This document shows, piece by piece, positions 7,299 to 15,394 of a stretch of 22,185 nt of DNA. Numbering within the stretch: position 1 is the stretch's first letter; each line of letters opens with the position of its first letter. The notes beneath the pieces were generated by a model. That model did no database searches. It saw only the letters and a list, made by a program, of their open reading frames with translations, and was not told the DNA's origin. The translations under genes were made by a program, and so were the position numbers. This DNA is from JAAZFF01 sp964405775 (GTDB taxonomy: Bacteria; Verrucomicrobiota; Kiritimatiellia; RFP12; UBA3636): the NCBI GenBank assembly GCA_964405775.1, contig CAYOPG010000033.1, positions 1 through 22,185 of the forward strand, in the 5' to 3' direction.

Positions 7299-10200
7299 AT
7301 GAAATACACAAAAACAGTAGTCGCAGCAATTCTCGTTGCAGGCATGGCTGTCGCGGCTCAGGCCGCAACAGTGGTCACAAAAGGCAAATGGACAACACCT
7401 TTTACGCCTGCGGCGAACAACCTCATACTCGGCATGATGCCGTCGAACGTCGTTAACGTAAGCGCCACTGTCGAAGGCGCAAAGACGCCGCTCGTACTTA
7501 CCGACGGCGGTTTTCTGGCTGCGGGAAGCACGAATGCCTACACAATCGGCGTAAATGCCGTAATTGAATACAAGTTGGGCGATGCAGAATGGGGCTACAA
7601 CCTGACCGGTGTCAACTTCTATACGTGGTGGGGCAGCCGGGACGACATAAGGATCGCCGAAATTGCCTACAAACGCGTCGCTACGGAAACCTGGGTGGCA
7701 GTTCCAGACACGGCTTTTAACTACAACGATAATGGGCAACTCTTCGCCAAGGTCACCGACAGCACCGGGCTAATCGCCGACATGGTGGAATACGTGCGCA
7801 TAACGTTTGGCCCCACTCAGGACAGCAATTACGCGGGATATGGCGAACTTGAAATAACAGGCACCACCTTCCCCGCCGTGCCAGATGTGCTGCCCGCCCC
7901 TTCGTTTACGGTGAATGACATCAAGACTGGCAGTGCGCAATTCACCGGCAGCAACGTGGTGGCAGCCGTCAACCTGATCGTCCCCGACGGCTACGACCAG
8001 TATATGGTCACGACTTCCGGGGTTCCGTCCGCAGTCGAGGGAGGCACATGGCTGCCGGCCTCCCCAGTTCCCGCCGAGTTCGCATTCGCGCGCCCGGCCA
8101 CGGATGCCGACCTGACCCTGTACGCATGGTTCACCAACTCCACGACTTCGGTGACGCTGGGGCGCGGCAAATCCCAGACGTTCCGCTATACGCCTGTAAA
8201 CCCGACAATCTCAGCGCGCACGAGCTACGCCCGCGGTCTGCCCACAGGCGAGACCTCCGTCATCGAAGCACTGCAGCTCGACATCGGTTCAACAGCAGGC
8301 TCCAGCTCGGGGACAGGCATAGAGACGCTCCCCATGCAGATTGTCTGGCGCGGCGCAAGTGTCATAAGCGGCCCAGGGGCGGATTTGGACACCAGTGCTG
8401 AAACAGTCACACTCGACACGGCGGGCAGCTACGTCCTGCGCCTTACGGTGCGCAACACCGCCGGCAACGAGTCATACGCGGACGTGCCGGTAACCGTCAC
8501 CGAAATCACAGGCGGCACGTACGTATGGACAGGCGGCATAAACAACAACTGGATTGATCCTCTCAACTGGAACGGCAATGCAGCGCCGGGCAGCGGAGAC
8601 AACATTGTCATTCCGTCAGCCCTTGCACGCTACCCGCTTATCGATGCAGGGACTTATCCCTCCACGGGGGCATATGGGACGTTTACTATAGAAGCCGGCG
8701 CAACCGTCACCTGCAAGGGCGACCCGACTGCTATCAACCCCGACTCAGGAGGCACGCCCGCAGTTGGCGCAACCGCGGCGGTGCCGCATGGCATCGGCGT
8801 TACAATCAACTGCGCCAACGCGGTAATAAACGGCACGCTATCGGCAGACTACCAGGGCTTTCCAAACCGACAAGGTCCCGCCGGGAACAGCGAGGGCGCG
8901 AGCCACGGTGGCGTCAACTATTGGGGCTATGAAGCTTACGACTCCACAATTGCCTACGGCAAGTATCAGCAGCCTACCGCGCTTGGCAGCGGAGGCAACG
9001 TGGACTACGCCGGCGCCGCTAGCGGTGGCGGCGCGATAAAGCTCAACGCCACCGGCAACATAGCCGTCAACGGCTTAGTCACCGCGAAGGGCTACGGCCG
9101 CGGCGCGGGCGGCAGCATCTGGCTCGTGGCAGGCACACTCTCCGGCTCCGGACAAATCAACGCCAACGGCGACCCGGGCGGACAGGGCGGCGGCGGTGGG
9201 CGCGTATCAATCGAGTACACGTCGTCAACCTTCTCCGGAATTGTCTCTGTCAAGGGCGGCGACACGTCCCACAGCGACGGCTCCGAAGGCACGCTCTGGG
9301 AGCCGGGACGCTTCGCCGGCAATACAGGAGCCCCCGGCGCACCGGTTGACATGGAAATTACGTCGAGCTATTCCTACATTTTCCCCGGCCAGACAGTCCA
9401 CTACTGGAACCTGACCGTCACAAACGGCTCGCGCGTGGAATTCCACGGCGGCAAGCTCGAAATCGGCGACCTTACAGTGGGCGGAGCTTCTACCCTGCGC
9501 TTCGACAAGTGGTTCCCCGGCTGCCCCGATGACATGGCGGGACTGACCGTCTCGAACCTCAACGTCCTCGGAACGGCTGTTCTCTGCCTGCCGTCCAGCA
9601 CCACTGTGCCGAGCTACAGCCTCAATGTGCTGAATATAGAATCCGGCGCAAAAATCTACGCCGGGTGGGGAGACTTCTCGTACATCAACGCCGACTCCGG
9701 CGGAACTGACACCAAGAAACACGGGCGCGGCGTAGAGATGATCTGCGCTGCCGACGCCACTATCGCAGGCCTCATCTCCGCCAAGGGGCGCGGCTTTGGC
9801 ACGACAGCGGGGCCCGTATACTCAACAGAAGGCAATTCCTACGGTGGCAAAACGGACTATACCGGCGGCTATGGCAATCTTACACGCCCATCGGCGCTCG
9901 GCGCAGGACGCAGTGCTTTTGGCGGCGGCGGCGCAATCAAGCTCGTCGTCCCCGGAACTCTGGAACTATCCGGACGCCTTGATTCCGACGCACGCGACGG
10001 ACGCGGCGCAGGCGGCAGCGTATGGGTGCAGGCTGGCACTCTTACGGGCGCAGGCACAATCACCGCACGCGGAGGCACGGACAACAGGCCGGGCGCAGGC
10101 GGACGCATCGCCATCGAAGCGATGAACCGCGGCGGATTCACCGGCTCCGTGGCAGTAACGGGCCGATTCGGCTCCCTTAACAACAAGTCGTACCCCGGCA

Positions 10201-10652
10201 CGATATACTATGCCAACATCAACAACCCGGGCGCATTCGCCGCCGATGGCGGGGTAGACGTCAGCACCGCCTTCGCGAAGCAGGTGTCGGATGAAACCGT
10301 GTTCCCAGAATATGTGGCTAACGGCACCAACTTCGATATCGACGATGCGATTGTCGTCACGCGCACATTCACGGAGTGGCATCCTGTCTCCAACAGATAC
10401 AAGTGGCTCGAATCCTGCACCAAAAAATCCACCGGCACAGCCATAGACAACACCGCGAGCTACACCATGACGGGGTTGGATGCGGACACCAGGTTCGTAA
10501 TCCGCGACAATGGCGCGCTGCTCGATGACACGGCGTTCGTGCTGAGCGACGCCGCGGGCACACTTGCCTTCACTGTACCGCTCGGCACCGCCGAGCACGA
10601 GATTGAAGTGCGCAAATGGACCCCCTCATCAACCATAATGATTGTACGCTAG
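7299..10652 (+). CDS. Large secreted glycine-rich two-module surface protein
   Basis: 1117 residues with a clear signal peptide (MKYTK, hydrophobic core, AQA cleavage near 22). Residues about 25-190 resemble a discoidin/galactose-binding beta-sandwich with 'YTWWGSRDD' and a final 'YAGYGELEITG'. Residues 200-405 look like Ig-like or PKD-like beta domains. A 'YVWTGGINNNWIDPLNWNG...PGSGDNIVIP' segment at 407-440 is a motif often found in autotransporter-like and surface proteins. Two related Gly/Asn/Ala-rich modules follow, about 499-652 and 809-955, sharing 'SGGGAIKL', 'GRGAGGS(I/V)W(L/V)' and 'GAGGR(I/V)(S/A)IE'-like strands, which suggests a beta-solenoid. The C-terminus has no PEP-CTERM, LPXTG or autotransporter barrel signature. 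The start is supported by AAGGAG at 7288-7293, 5 bases before the ATG. The gene stands alone and ends at an intrinsic terminator. It is probably exported; ligand and function are unknown. Confidence 0.85.
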   Translation: MKYTKTVVAAILVAGMAVAAQAATVVTKGKWTTPFTPAANNLILGMMPSNVVNVSATVEGAKTPLVLTDGGFLAAGSTNAYTIGVNAVIEYKLGDAEWGYNLTGVNFYTWWGSRDDIRIAEIAYKRVATETWVAVPDTAFNYNDNGQLFAKVTDSTGLIADMVEYVRITFGPTQDSNYAGYGELEITGTTFPAVPDVLPAPSFTVNDIKTGSAQFTGSNVVAAVNLIVPDGYDQYMVTTSGVPSAVEGGTWLPASPVPAEFAFARPATDADLTLYAWFTNSTTSVTLGRGKSQTFRYTPVNPTISARTSYARGLPTGETSVIEALQLDIGSTAGSSSGTGIETLPMQIVWRGASVISGPGADLDTSAETVTLDTAGSYVLRLTVRNTAGNESYADVPVTVTEITGGTYVWTGGINNNWIDPLNWNGNAAPGSGDNIVIPSALARYPLIDAGTYPSTGAYGTFTIEAGATVTCKGDPTAINPDSGGTPAVGATAAVPHGIGVTINCANAVINGTLSADYQGFPNRQGPAGNSEGASHGGVNYWGYEAYDSTIAYGKYQQPTALGSGGNVDYAGAASGGGAIKLNATGNIAVNGLVTAKGYGRGAGGSIWLVAGTLSGSGQINANGDPGGQGGGGGRVSIEYTSSTFSGIVSVKGGDTSHSDGSEGTLWEPGRFAGNTGAPGAPVDMEITSSYSYIFPGQTVHYWNLTVTNGSRVEFHGGKLEIGDLTVGGASTLRFDKWFPGCPDDMAGLTVSNLNVLGTAVLCLPSSTTVPSYSLNVLNIESGAKIYAGWGDFSYINADSGGTDTKKHGRGVEMICAADATIAGLISAKGRGFGTTAGPVYSTEGNSYGGKTDYTGGYGNLTRPSALGAGRSAFGGGGAIKLVVPGTLELSGRLDSDARDGRGAGGSVWVQAGTLTGAGTITARGGTDNRPGAGGRIAIEAMNRGGFTGSVAVTGRFGSLNNKSYPGTIYYANINNPGAFAADGGVDVSTAFAKQVSDETVFPEYVANGTNFDIDDAIVVTRTFTEWHPVSNRYKWLESCTKKSTGTAIDNTASYTMTGLDADTRFVIRDNGALLDDTAFVLSDAAGTLAFTVPLGTAEHEIEVRKWTPSSTIMIVR
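8793..10163 (+). repeat. Two diverged protein-level repeat modules in the secreted protein
   Basis: The segment coding for residues 499-652 (8793-9254) and that for 809-955 (9723-10163) give alignable glycine-rich sequence in the same order: 'G..G..GP....EG.S.GG..', 'P(T/S)ALG(S/A)G', 'GGGAIKL', 'GRGAGGS.W..AGTL.G.G.I.A.G' and 'G.GGR..IE'. The second copy is shorter in the tyrosine-rich part. This looks like an old internal duplication. Confidence 0.7.
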
Positions 10653-10671
10653 CATAGCGCACACCGAACAA

Positions 10672-10709
10672 AGCCGCGCCCCGATCCGCCGGGACGCGGC
10701 TTTTCTTTT
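10672..10709 (+). terminator. Intrinsic terminator after the secreted protein gene
   Basis: AGCCGCG-c-CCCG and CGGG-a-CGCGGCT form an 11-bp GC-rich stem with one mismatch and a short loop, followed by TTTTCTTTT. It lies 20 bases after the stop codon. The opposite strand has a shorter T run (CGGCTTTG), so it may also help end the convergent lpxB operon. The rest of 10653-10821 holds nothing I can support. Confidence 0.9.
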
Positions 10710-10821
10710 GCAAACCAAAAATGCTCTGGCCCATCAGAAGACAAAACCTACGGGAACAACTACATCCAAATCCCCGTCATTGACCAGCGCTCTCAAGGAA
10801 TAGCGCCATTCGCCGCCCGCA

Positions 10822-11985
10822 TCACCGGTCCTGTTTGTAACCGTATATCAAGTCCAGCACTGCGGTGGCGGCACGGGCTGAAGCGCCAGGTTTGCCGACC
10901 AGGTCGTTGACGGCGCGCATTTCTGATAGCATGGTTTCGCGCACGGCGTTAGCGGTGAGAAGCCTCTCGATTTCATCCGCTATCGCCTCTGGGGTGGCGT
11001 CGTCTTGTATGAGTTCTTTTGTAACTTCCTTTTGCGCGAGGATATTCACAAGTCCCACGTGCGCGACGCCGGTTATAAGGCGGCGCATAATTGGATACGA
11101 GATAGAGCTGACTCGGTACACGAGCACGAACGGGCAAAGCAGCAGGGATCCTTCGAGTGTCGAGGTGCCGGACTTTATAACTGCGGCCTCCGCCTGGCGG
11201 AGTATCTCGCGCGAATTGCCGTCGCAGATAGCGAGCGATGCCGGTTTCTTCTCGATCTTCGCAAGGGCTGATTCAAGTTGACAGCGCGCTTCCGCGGTCG
11301 GTGCCGGTATGAGGAAGGAACATGGGCCAAGACGTTTTTCCAGAAGCACGGCGGCCGCGATTTCAGTTGGCAATATGCGGTTGATTTCGGAGTGGCGGCT
11401 GCCCGGGAAAATGGCAATTCGGCGCCCCTCCCCCCACGGAAGTGCGCTCGGCTCACGGGATAGGGTTTCCGCAACTTGGTCGGCAAGAGGATGACCGAGG
11501 AAAACGGCATCAAGGCCCGTACCGTCGAAAAGAGGCGGCTCGAAGGGGAAGATCGTTATGAGCTTTGTGAGCGAGCGCGCTATCTTGGGTATGCGTCCCT
11601 TCCGCCACACCCAGACCTGAGGGCAGACGTAATGCACTGCTGGTATTCCGCGCGATTTGGCGTCCGCGGCGAGTTTCAAGTTGAAACCGGGATAGTCGAG
11701 CGTCAATACCAAGTCCGGCCGGCGTGCCGATAGAAGTCCGTGGATCGTGCGTTTGAGGTGAGCGAGAAACCGGATGTTTTTTATAACCTCCCATATTCCC
11801 ATGACTGCCGTTTGCGAAACATGGGCATAGAGTTCGACGCCCTCGGCCTTCATCAGGTCTCCTCCGAATCCGTAGAATTCGAGCGGACAGGCGGATTGCG
11901 CGCGCATTTCGCGCACGATTGCAGCGCCGTACATGTCGCCGCTTATTTCGCCTGCGCAGATAAGTATGCGTTTTGGGTTGCTCAT
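10822..11985 (-). CDS. lpxB: Lipid A disaccharide synthase
   Basis: 387-residue GT19 glycosyltransferase that joins UDP-2,3-diacylglucosamine and lipid X to form the tetra-acylated lipid A disaccharide at the inner face of the inner membrane. Family motifs are present: 'CAGEISGDMYGA' near the N-terminus, 'LDYPGFNLKLA', 'VCPQVWVWRKGR', 'FPGSRHSEI' and the C-terminal 'KSGTSTLEGSLL'. Length is normal. The ATG at 11985 overlaps the stop of lpxI by 4 bases (ATGA on the minus strand), so the two successive lipid A enzymes are translationally coupled. It is the last gene of the uppS-cdsA-trhA-lpxI-lpxB operon and shows that the organism makes lipid A. Confidence 0.95.
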   Translation of the reverse strand: MSNPKRILICAGEISGDMYGAAIVREMRAQSACPLEFYGFGGDLMKAEGVELYAHVSQTAVMGIWEVIKNIRFLAHLKRTIHGLLSARRPDLVLTLDYPGFNLKLAADAKSRGIPAVHYVCPQVWVWRKGRIPKIARSLTKLITIFPFEPPLFDGTGLDAVFLGHPLADQVAETLSREPSALPWGEGRRIAIFPGSRHSEINRILPTEIAAAVLLEKRLGPCSFLIPAPTAEARCQLESALAKIEKKPASLAICDGNSREILRQAEAAVIKSGTSTLEGSLLLCPFVLVYRVSSISYPIMRRLITGVAHVGLVNILAQKEVTKELIQDDATPEAIADEIERLLTANAVRETMLSEMRAVNDLVGKPGASARAATAVLDLIYGYKQDR

Positions 11986-12833
11986 CGGAACACGGGGGCT
12001 TGCGGCCAGGGGGTTTCAACGGCCGTTATGGAAATCGAGAACTTGTCGGCGAGCTTGATGGTGCCCGGCATATCCAGCACCAGAGTGCGTCCAGCCTGGA
12101 TGCTCATCGCGGAAAGGCCTGCCTTACGCATGCAGGCTATGGTTTTGGCGCCGATCACCGGGATGTCGAAGCGCATGTCGTGCTTCTCTTTGGCGACTTT
12201 GCACAGGACGGCACCGCGCCTGGCTATGGCACCGCCGTGGGTTATGGCAGCATTTGTGCCGTCAAAGCCCTCGACGGCAAGAACCACGCCGTCTTTGACG
12301 ACAACCGACTGGCCGATATCGAGATTCGCTATCGCCATTGCCATGCGGTTTCCGAACGCGATATCATCGGCTTCGCGTGGATCGGGGGCGCGTTTGGTCA
12401 GGACGCCCGGCATAGGGATGTGATCGGCCATGAAGAGCGAAGATGGCAGAACCGAGCACCCTTGATCCTCAATGAATGCGACGAGGTGCTGGAACAGCGT
12501 GTGGGCATTGCGGATTTTGATTGAAGCGAGTTCTTTTCTCATGCCATTATCCATACGAGAGCGGAAAAGGCACAACGGGTTGATCTGTCCGGCGAGCAGA
12601 ATGTGCCGGCTGGGGGAGTACGATATTGTCTCTCGCAATATCTCAAGGCTGCCGAAGGGTATCATCTTCACGTCATCGGCGGCTTTAAGAGTTGCACGAC
12701 ATGTGGAGCCTTTGAATCCGATCATCGAAATGCGGCGGACTCCGGCAACGCGCGCGCCTTTTGCAAGTAGCAGCGGATATATGCCCCAGCCGGCAAGGAT
12801 GGTAATTGTGTCGGGTGGGGAGGTTGGTATCAT
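11982..12833 (-). CDS. lpxI: UDP-2,3-diacylglucosamine pyrophosphatase LpxI (DUF1009)
   Basis: 283-residue hydrolase that cleaves UDP-2,3-diacylglucosamine to lipid X and UMP, replacing LpxH in many bacteria. Recognisable features are the N-terminal 'ILAGWGIYPLLLAKGA', the central 'DIGQSVVVKDGVVLAVEGFDGTNAAI' core and the C-terminal 'PVIGAKTI..M..AGLSAMSIQAGRTLVLD'. The start at 12833 gives the family N-terminus; the open frame extends to 12914, but that stretch overlaps the end of trhA and has no similarity. It begins 7 bases after the trhA stop and lacks a clear Shine-Dalgarno sequence, so translation probably depends on coupling. Its product feeds directly to LpxB, encoded next. Confidence 0.93.
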   Translation of the reverse strand: MIPTSPPDTITILAGWGIYPLLLAKGARVAGVRRISMIGFKGSTCRATLKAADDVKMIPFGSLEILRETISYSPSRHILLAGQINPLCLFRSRMDNGMRKELASIKIRNAHTLFQHLVAFIEDQGCSVLPSSLFMADHIPMPGVLTKRAPDPREADDIAFGNRMAMAIANLDIGQSVVVKDGVVLAVEGFDGTNAAITHGGAIARRGAVLCKVAKEKHDMRFDIPVIGAKTIACMRKAGLSAMSIQAGRTLVLDMPGTIKLADKFSISITAVETPWPQAPVFR

Positions 12834-12840
12834 GTTTTTA

Positions 12841-13605
12841 TCAGGAAGCTGGGGTGAGGTTGCCGAGGGCAATGTAGTACAGCACCACCGCGTATTGAAC
12901 CAAAGTGCCGCCAAGCACGAAGAGATGCCATATCGCGTGCATATACTTTATGTGCTTCATCGCGTAGAAAATTACTCCGATCGTGTATAGCACGCCGCCG
13001 GCGGCGATGCCCAAAACGGCGTTTGCTCCCATTGACTTCCATAGTGGATAGACGGCGATTATGACGGTCCAGCCCATGACCAAGTAGGTAATGGTCGAGA
13101 AAACGGGATACCTATTGAGGAAAAGGCATTGGAACGCTATACCGAAAATGGCGATTGCCCACACAATGCCAAAGATTGTCCACGCCCATCCGGGGCTGTA
13201 GAGCCTTATGCCGGCCAAACAAAACGGCGTATAGGAGCCAGCTATCAGCAAGTAAATTGTTGAGTGATCCAGAACGTTTAAAAAGTTTTTTATCTTGGGG
13301 TTTGTGGTGGCGTGGTAGAGTGTTGAGAATAGATATAACAGTATCATCGACGCCCCGTAGATGCTGATGCTCACGACGCTCCATACGTCGCTGTACATGG
13401 CGGAGAACGTGACCGCCACCGCCAGACAGGCTATGGAAAGTAACGCGCCAATACCGTGAGTTATTGCATTTGCAACCTCCTCGCCCGCAGTTTGCTCTCG
13501 GTTGCACTCGCGTATTTTCCTGACAGTAGAGGGGCTTAGGCGTTCCTCAGAGCTATGCGCCCCGGATCGCGCAGCGTTCGTTGCCTGGTTTGTATCAGAG
13601 TTCAT
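12841..13605 (-). CDS. trhA: Haemolysin III / TrhA (PAQR family) membrane protein
   Basis: 254 residues: a polar N-terminal tail of about 45 residues, then seven predicted membrane helices. The conserved family features are all visible: 'EEVANAITHGIGA' at the start of helix 1, 'LFSTLYHA' after helix 2, 'LDHSTIYLLIAGSYTPFCL' at helix 3, and 'HAIWHLFVLGG' near the end. The serine, aspartate and three histidines form the zinc site shared with adiponectin receptors. Bacterial members were named for haemolysis by the Bacillus cereus protein, but relatives are linked to membrane-fluidity or energy homeostasis, and eukaryotic receptors have ceramidase-type activity. Here the gene lies 4 bases after cdsA and 7 before lpxI, so a lipid-related role is the natural inference. 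Confidence 0.92.
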   Translation of the reverse strand: MNSDTNQATNAARSGAHSSEERLSPSTVRKIRECNREQTAGEEVANAITHGIGALLSIACLAVAVTFSAMYSDVWSVVSISIYGASMILLYLFSTLYHATTNPKIKNFLNVLDHSTIYLLIAGSYTPFCLAGIRLYSPGWAWTIFGIVWAIAIFGIAFQCLFLNRYPVFSTITYLVMGWTVIIAVYPLWKSMGANAVLGIAAGGVLYTIGVIFYAMKHIKYMHAIWHLFVLGGTLVQYAVVLYYIALGNLTPAS

Positions 13606-13609
13606 GGAC

Positions 13610-14509
13610 CTACTTTAAAAACACTAGGATATAGACATACATTATTGGGGCGGCGAACAGCAGGCTGTCGAGTACGTCCAGAACTCCCCCGATACCCGGA
13701 AAGGTGCTACTGGAGTCCTTTACGCCTACCGAACGTTTTATAAGCGATTCGGACAGGTCCCCAACCACGCCTGCCGTGGTGAGAACTATCGGGAGCAGGA
13801 CGGCGTGGAATAAAGAGTAACGTATTTCCCCGATCATGCCTCCGGTAAAGGCGCCCGCTATACCCCAGACGACCAGACTCGTTGCCATAGCGACAACGTA
13901 TCCGCCGACAAGGCCTTCGACCGTCTTCTTAGGCGATATCTCCGGTATCAATTTGCGTTTGCCAAACTTCATCCCCACGCTGTAGGCGCCTACATCTCCC
14001 ATCTTCACGAATAAGATGAACAGCGCCAGCGCAAGACGCCCGGTATAGTCAATATTGTTCTTGGCGTCGAGCCCCCATTCGAAAGAGATTCTCACCATAA
14101 AGCTCAGAAGCACTGCCACGTACCAGAACCCGGCATAACTGAACGCGAATGTCTCCATCGCATTTTCCGTCTCACGGCGAAAGACGCCGCGCATGAGCAA
14201 AATCGCAGGAGTGACCCACAACACGATGTCGGAAAGCTGCGCGCCTTCAATCGGAGCCAATCCTGGGAAAAGCTCTCTAAACACAGGAGACTCGATTGCG
14301 GTGCAGATCAAATAAGCCACGCCGCACACCGTCGTAGGCAGCAACTCGTACTTGTGACCGCCGCGCCGCACCATGTTGCTGAATTCCATTTCACCAAGAG
14401 TGAACGCGGTGAACAACAACACCAGATGAGTCCACACTGGGAAAAGGAATATTATTGAAAACGCAGTAAGAGCGACCAGCGAACCGGATAACAATCTGGG
14501 ATATTTCAA
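13610..14509 (-). CDS. cdsA: Phosphatidate cytidylyltransferase
   Basis: 299-residue polytopic membrane enzyme making CDP-diacylglycerol from phosphatidate and CTP, the branch point of phospholipid synthesis. The C-terminal signature lies near residues 255-282: 'SLIKRSVGVKDSSSTFPG' is canonical, but the usual G-H-G-G and D-R positions read G-I-G-G and D-V. The start is a TTG at 14509 whose last two bases overlap the uppS TGA stop; GAGGTG about 7 bases upstream supports it. It follows uppS and precedes trhA with a 4-base gap. uppS-cdsA adjacency is common in bacteria, since both serve envelope lipid supply. Confidence 0.93.
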   Translation of the reverse strand: MKYPRLLSGSLVALTAFSIIFLFPVWTHLVLLFTAFTLGEMEFSNMVRRGGHKYELLPTTVCGVAYLICTAIESPVFRELFPGLAPIEGAQLSDIVLWVTPAILLMRGVFRRETENAMETFAFSYAGFWYVAVLLSFMVRISFEWGLDAKNNIDYTGRLALALFILFVKMGDVGAYSVGMKFGKRKLIPEISPKKTVEGLVGGYVVAMATSLVVWGIAGAFTGGMIGEIRYSLFHAVLLPIVLTTAGVVGDLSESLIKRSVGVKDSSSTFPGIGGVLDVLDSLLFAAPIMYVYILVFLK

Positions 14510-15279
14510 ACCTGCACCTCTTTCTGACTTTCAGATGATCCGCCCTCGGCTAACGGTTTAGCCGAAAGGCCTTCGGTGCTTTCTGGAAGTCCACCAAATC
14601 TGCGTGCGCGACCTGAAAAATCGATAATAGCCGCTTTGAGATCCGCCTCGGCAAAATCAGGCCAAAGCGTTTTCGTAAAATAAAACTCACTGTAGGCGCT
14701 CTGCCACGTGAGGAAATTGCTCAGTCGCTGCTCTCCGCTTGTTCGGATTATGAGATCAGGATCAGGAACGTCAGGCAGGTATAGAGCGGAGGCAACCGCA
14801 GTCTCGTCTATTTCTGAAGGCTTTATCTTGCCTGCCACGGCAGCCTCAGCCAGCTTTCTTGCAGCATTGGCTATTTCTGTTCTGCCGCCGTAGCTGAGCG
14901 CCAGTATTAGCGTCGACTTCTTATTGCCGGCAGTAAGCTCTTCGATCTCGCGCAGTTTTTTTTCGACCCGTGCGGGCAGATCCGAACGACGGCCGGAAAC
15001 GCGGAGCCGTATGTCGTTATCCTGCAGTTCTTTAGTATTATCAACTAGAAAATCGTGTAGCATTACCATGAGCCCGGACACTTCGGCCGCAGGGCGCGAC
15101 CAATTTTCAACGCTGAATGCATAAAGGGTGAGATATTCTATGCCTAATTTTCCGCAGGCTTTGATTACGCGACGGACGGACTCCGCCCCTGCTCTGTGGC
15201 CGCTCAGGCGTGGCTTCCCTCGAGTCTTTGCCCATCGCCCGTTGCCGTCCATTATTATTGCTATGTGTTTGGGATTCAT
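14506..15279 (-). CDS. uppS: Undecaprenyl diphosphate synthase (cis-prenyltransferase)
   Basis: 257-residue enzyme that extends farnesyl diphosphate with isopentenyl diphosphate to C55 undecaprenyl diphosphate, the carrier for peptidoglycan and surface glycans. Motifs: 'HIAIIMDGNGRWA' with the catalytic aspartate, 'GHRAGAESVRRV', 'YAFSVENWSRP', 'LALSYGGRTEI' and 'DLIIRTSGEQRLSNF(L)TWQSAYSEFYF'. The ATG at 15279 gives the normal N-terminus and lies about 27 bases after the predicted transcription start. The ATG at 15309 would lie upstream of that start, and the longer open frame to 15867 is polA antisense. It heads the five-gene lipid operon and is divergent from polA. The C-terminal tail of about 25 residues is Ser/Glu-rich and looks disordered. 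Confidence 0.95.
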   Translation of the reverse strand: MNPKHIAIIMDGNGRWAKTRGKPRLSGHRAGAESVRRVIKACGKLGIEYLTLYAFSVENWSRPAAEVSGLMVMLHDFLVDNTKELQDNDIRLRVSGRRSDLPARVEKKLREIEELTAGNKKSTLILALSYGGRTEIANAARKLAEAAVAGKIKPSEIDETAVASALYLPDVPDPDLIIRTSGEQRLSNFLTWQSAYSEFYFTKTLWPDFAEADLKAAIIDFSGRARRFGGLPESTEGLSAKPLAEGGSSESQKEVQV

Positions 15280-15312
15280 AAATGCTTGTTTAAAGCTGGT
15301 TTTTTGCATGGG

Positions 15313-15342
15313 ATTGTAGCACATCGTCACGCATAACAGCAA
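15313..15342 (-). promoter_or_regulatory. Predicted promoter of the uppS-lpxB operon
   Basis: On the minus strand TTGCTG (complement of 15337-15342) and TACAAT (complement of 15313-15318) are 18 bases apart. The predicted start near 15306 gives a short leader before the uppS ATG at 15279. The -10 matches five of six consensus positions and the -35 only the first three. Confidence 0.45.
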
Positions 15343-15358
15343 GAACTCCGGTTTGGCC

Positions 15359-15388
15359 TTGTGTTGATAGATGTTTGAGTAGTACAAT
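15359..15388 (+). promoter_or_regulatory. Predicted polA promoter, close to the start codon
   Basis: TTGTGT at 15359-15364 and TACAAT at 15383-15388 are 18 bases apart. Only 6 bases separate the -10 box from the first polA ATG at 15395, and no Shine-Dalgarno sequence is present, so a leaderless mRNA is predicted. It uses the same TACAAT box as the divergent uppS promoter, within an 85-base shared region. Confidence 0.45.
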
Positions 15389-15394
15389 GGCCGC

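Noticed and set aside
9225..9722. Minus-strand open frames of 160-210 codons opposite the secreted protein gene.
   Set aside because: They are shadows produced by GC-rich third-position bias, with no recognisable domain and no ribosome binding site.
8793..10163. Glycine-rich repeats as a CRISPR or DNA-level tandem repeat.
   Set aside because: The similarity is at protein level between two diverged modules; there are no regular short DNA repeats or spacers.
10719..10782. Small ORF beginning ATGCTCTGGCCC in the gap before lpxB.
   Set aside because: No ribosome binding site, about 20 codons, located after a terminator, and no recognisable sequence.
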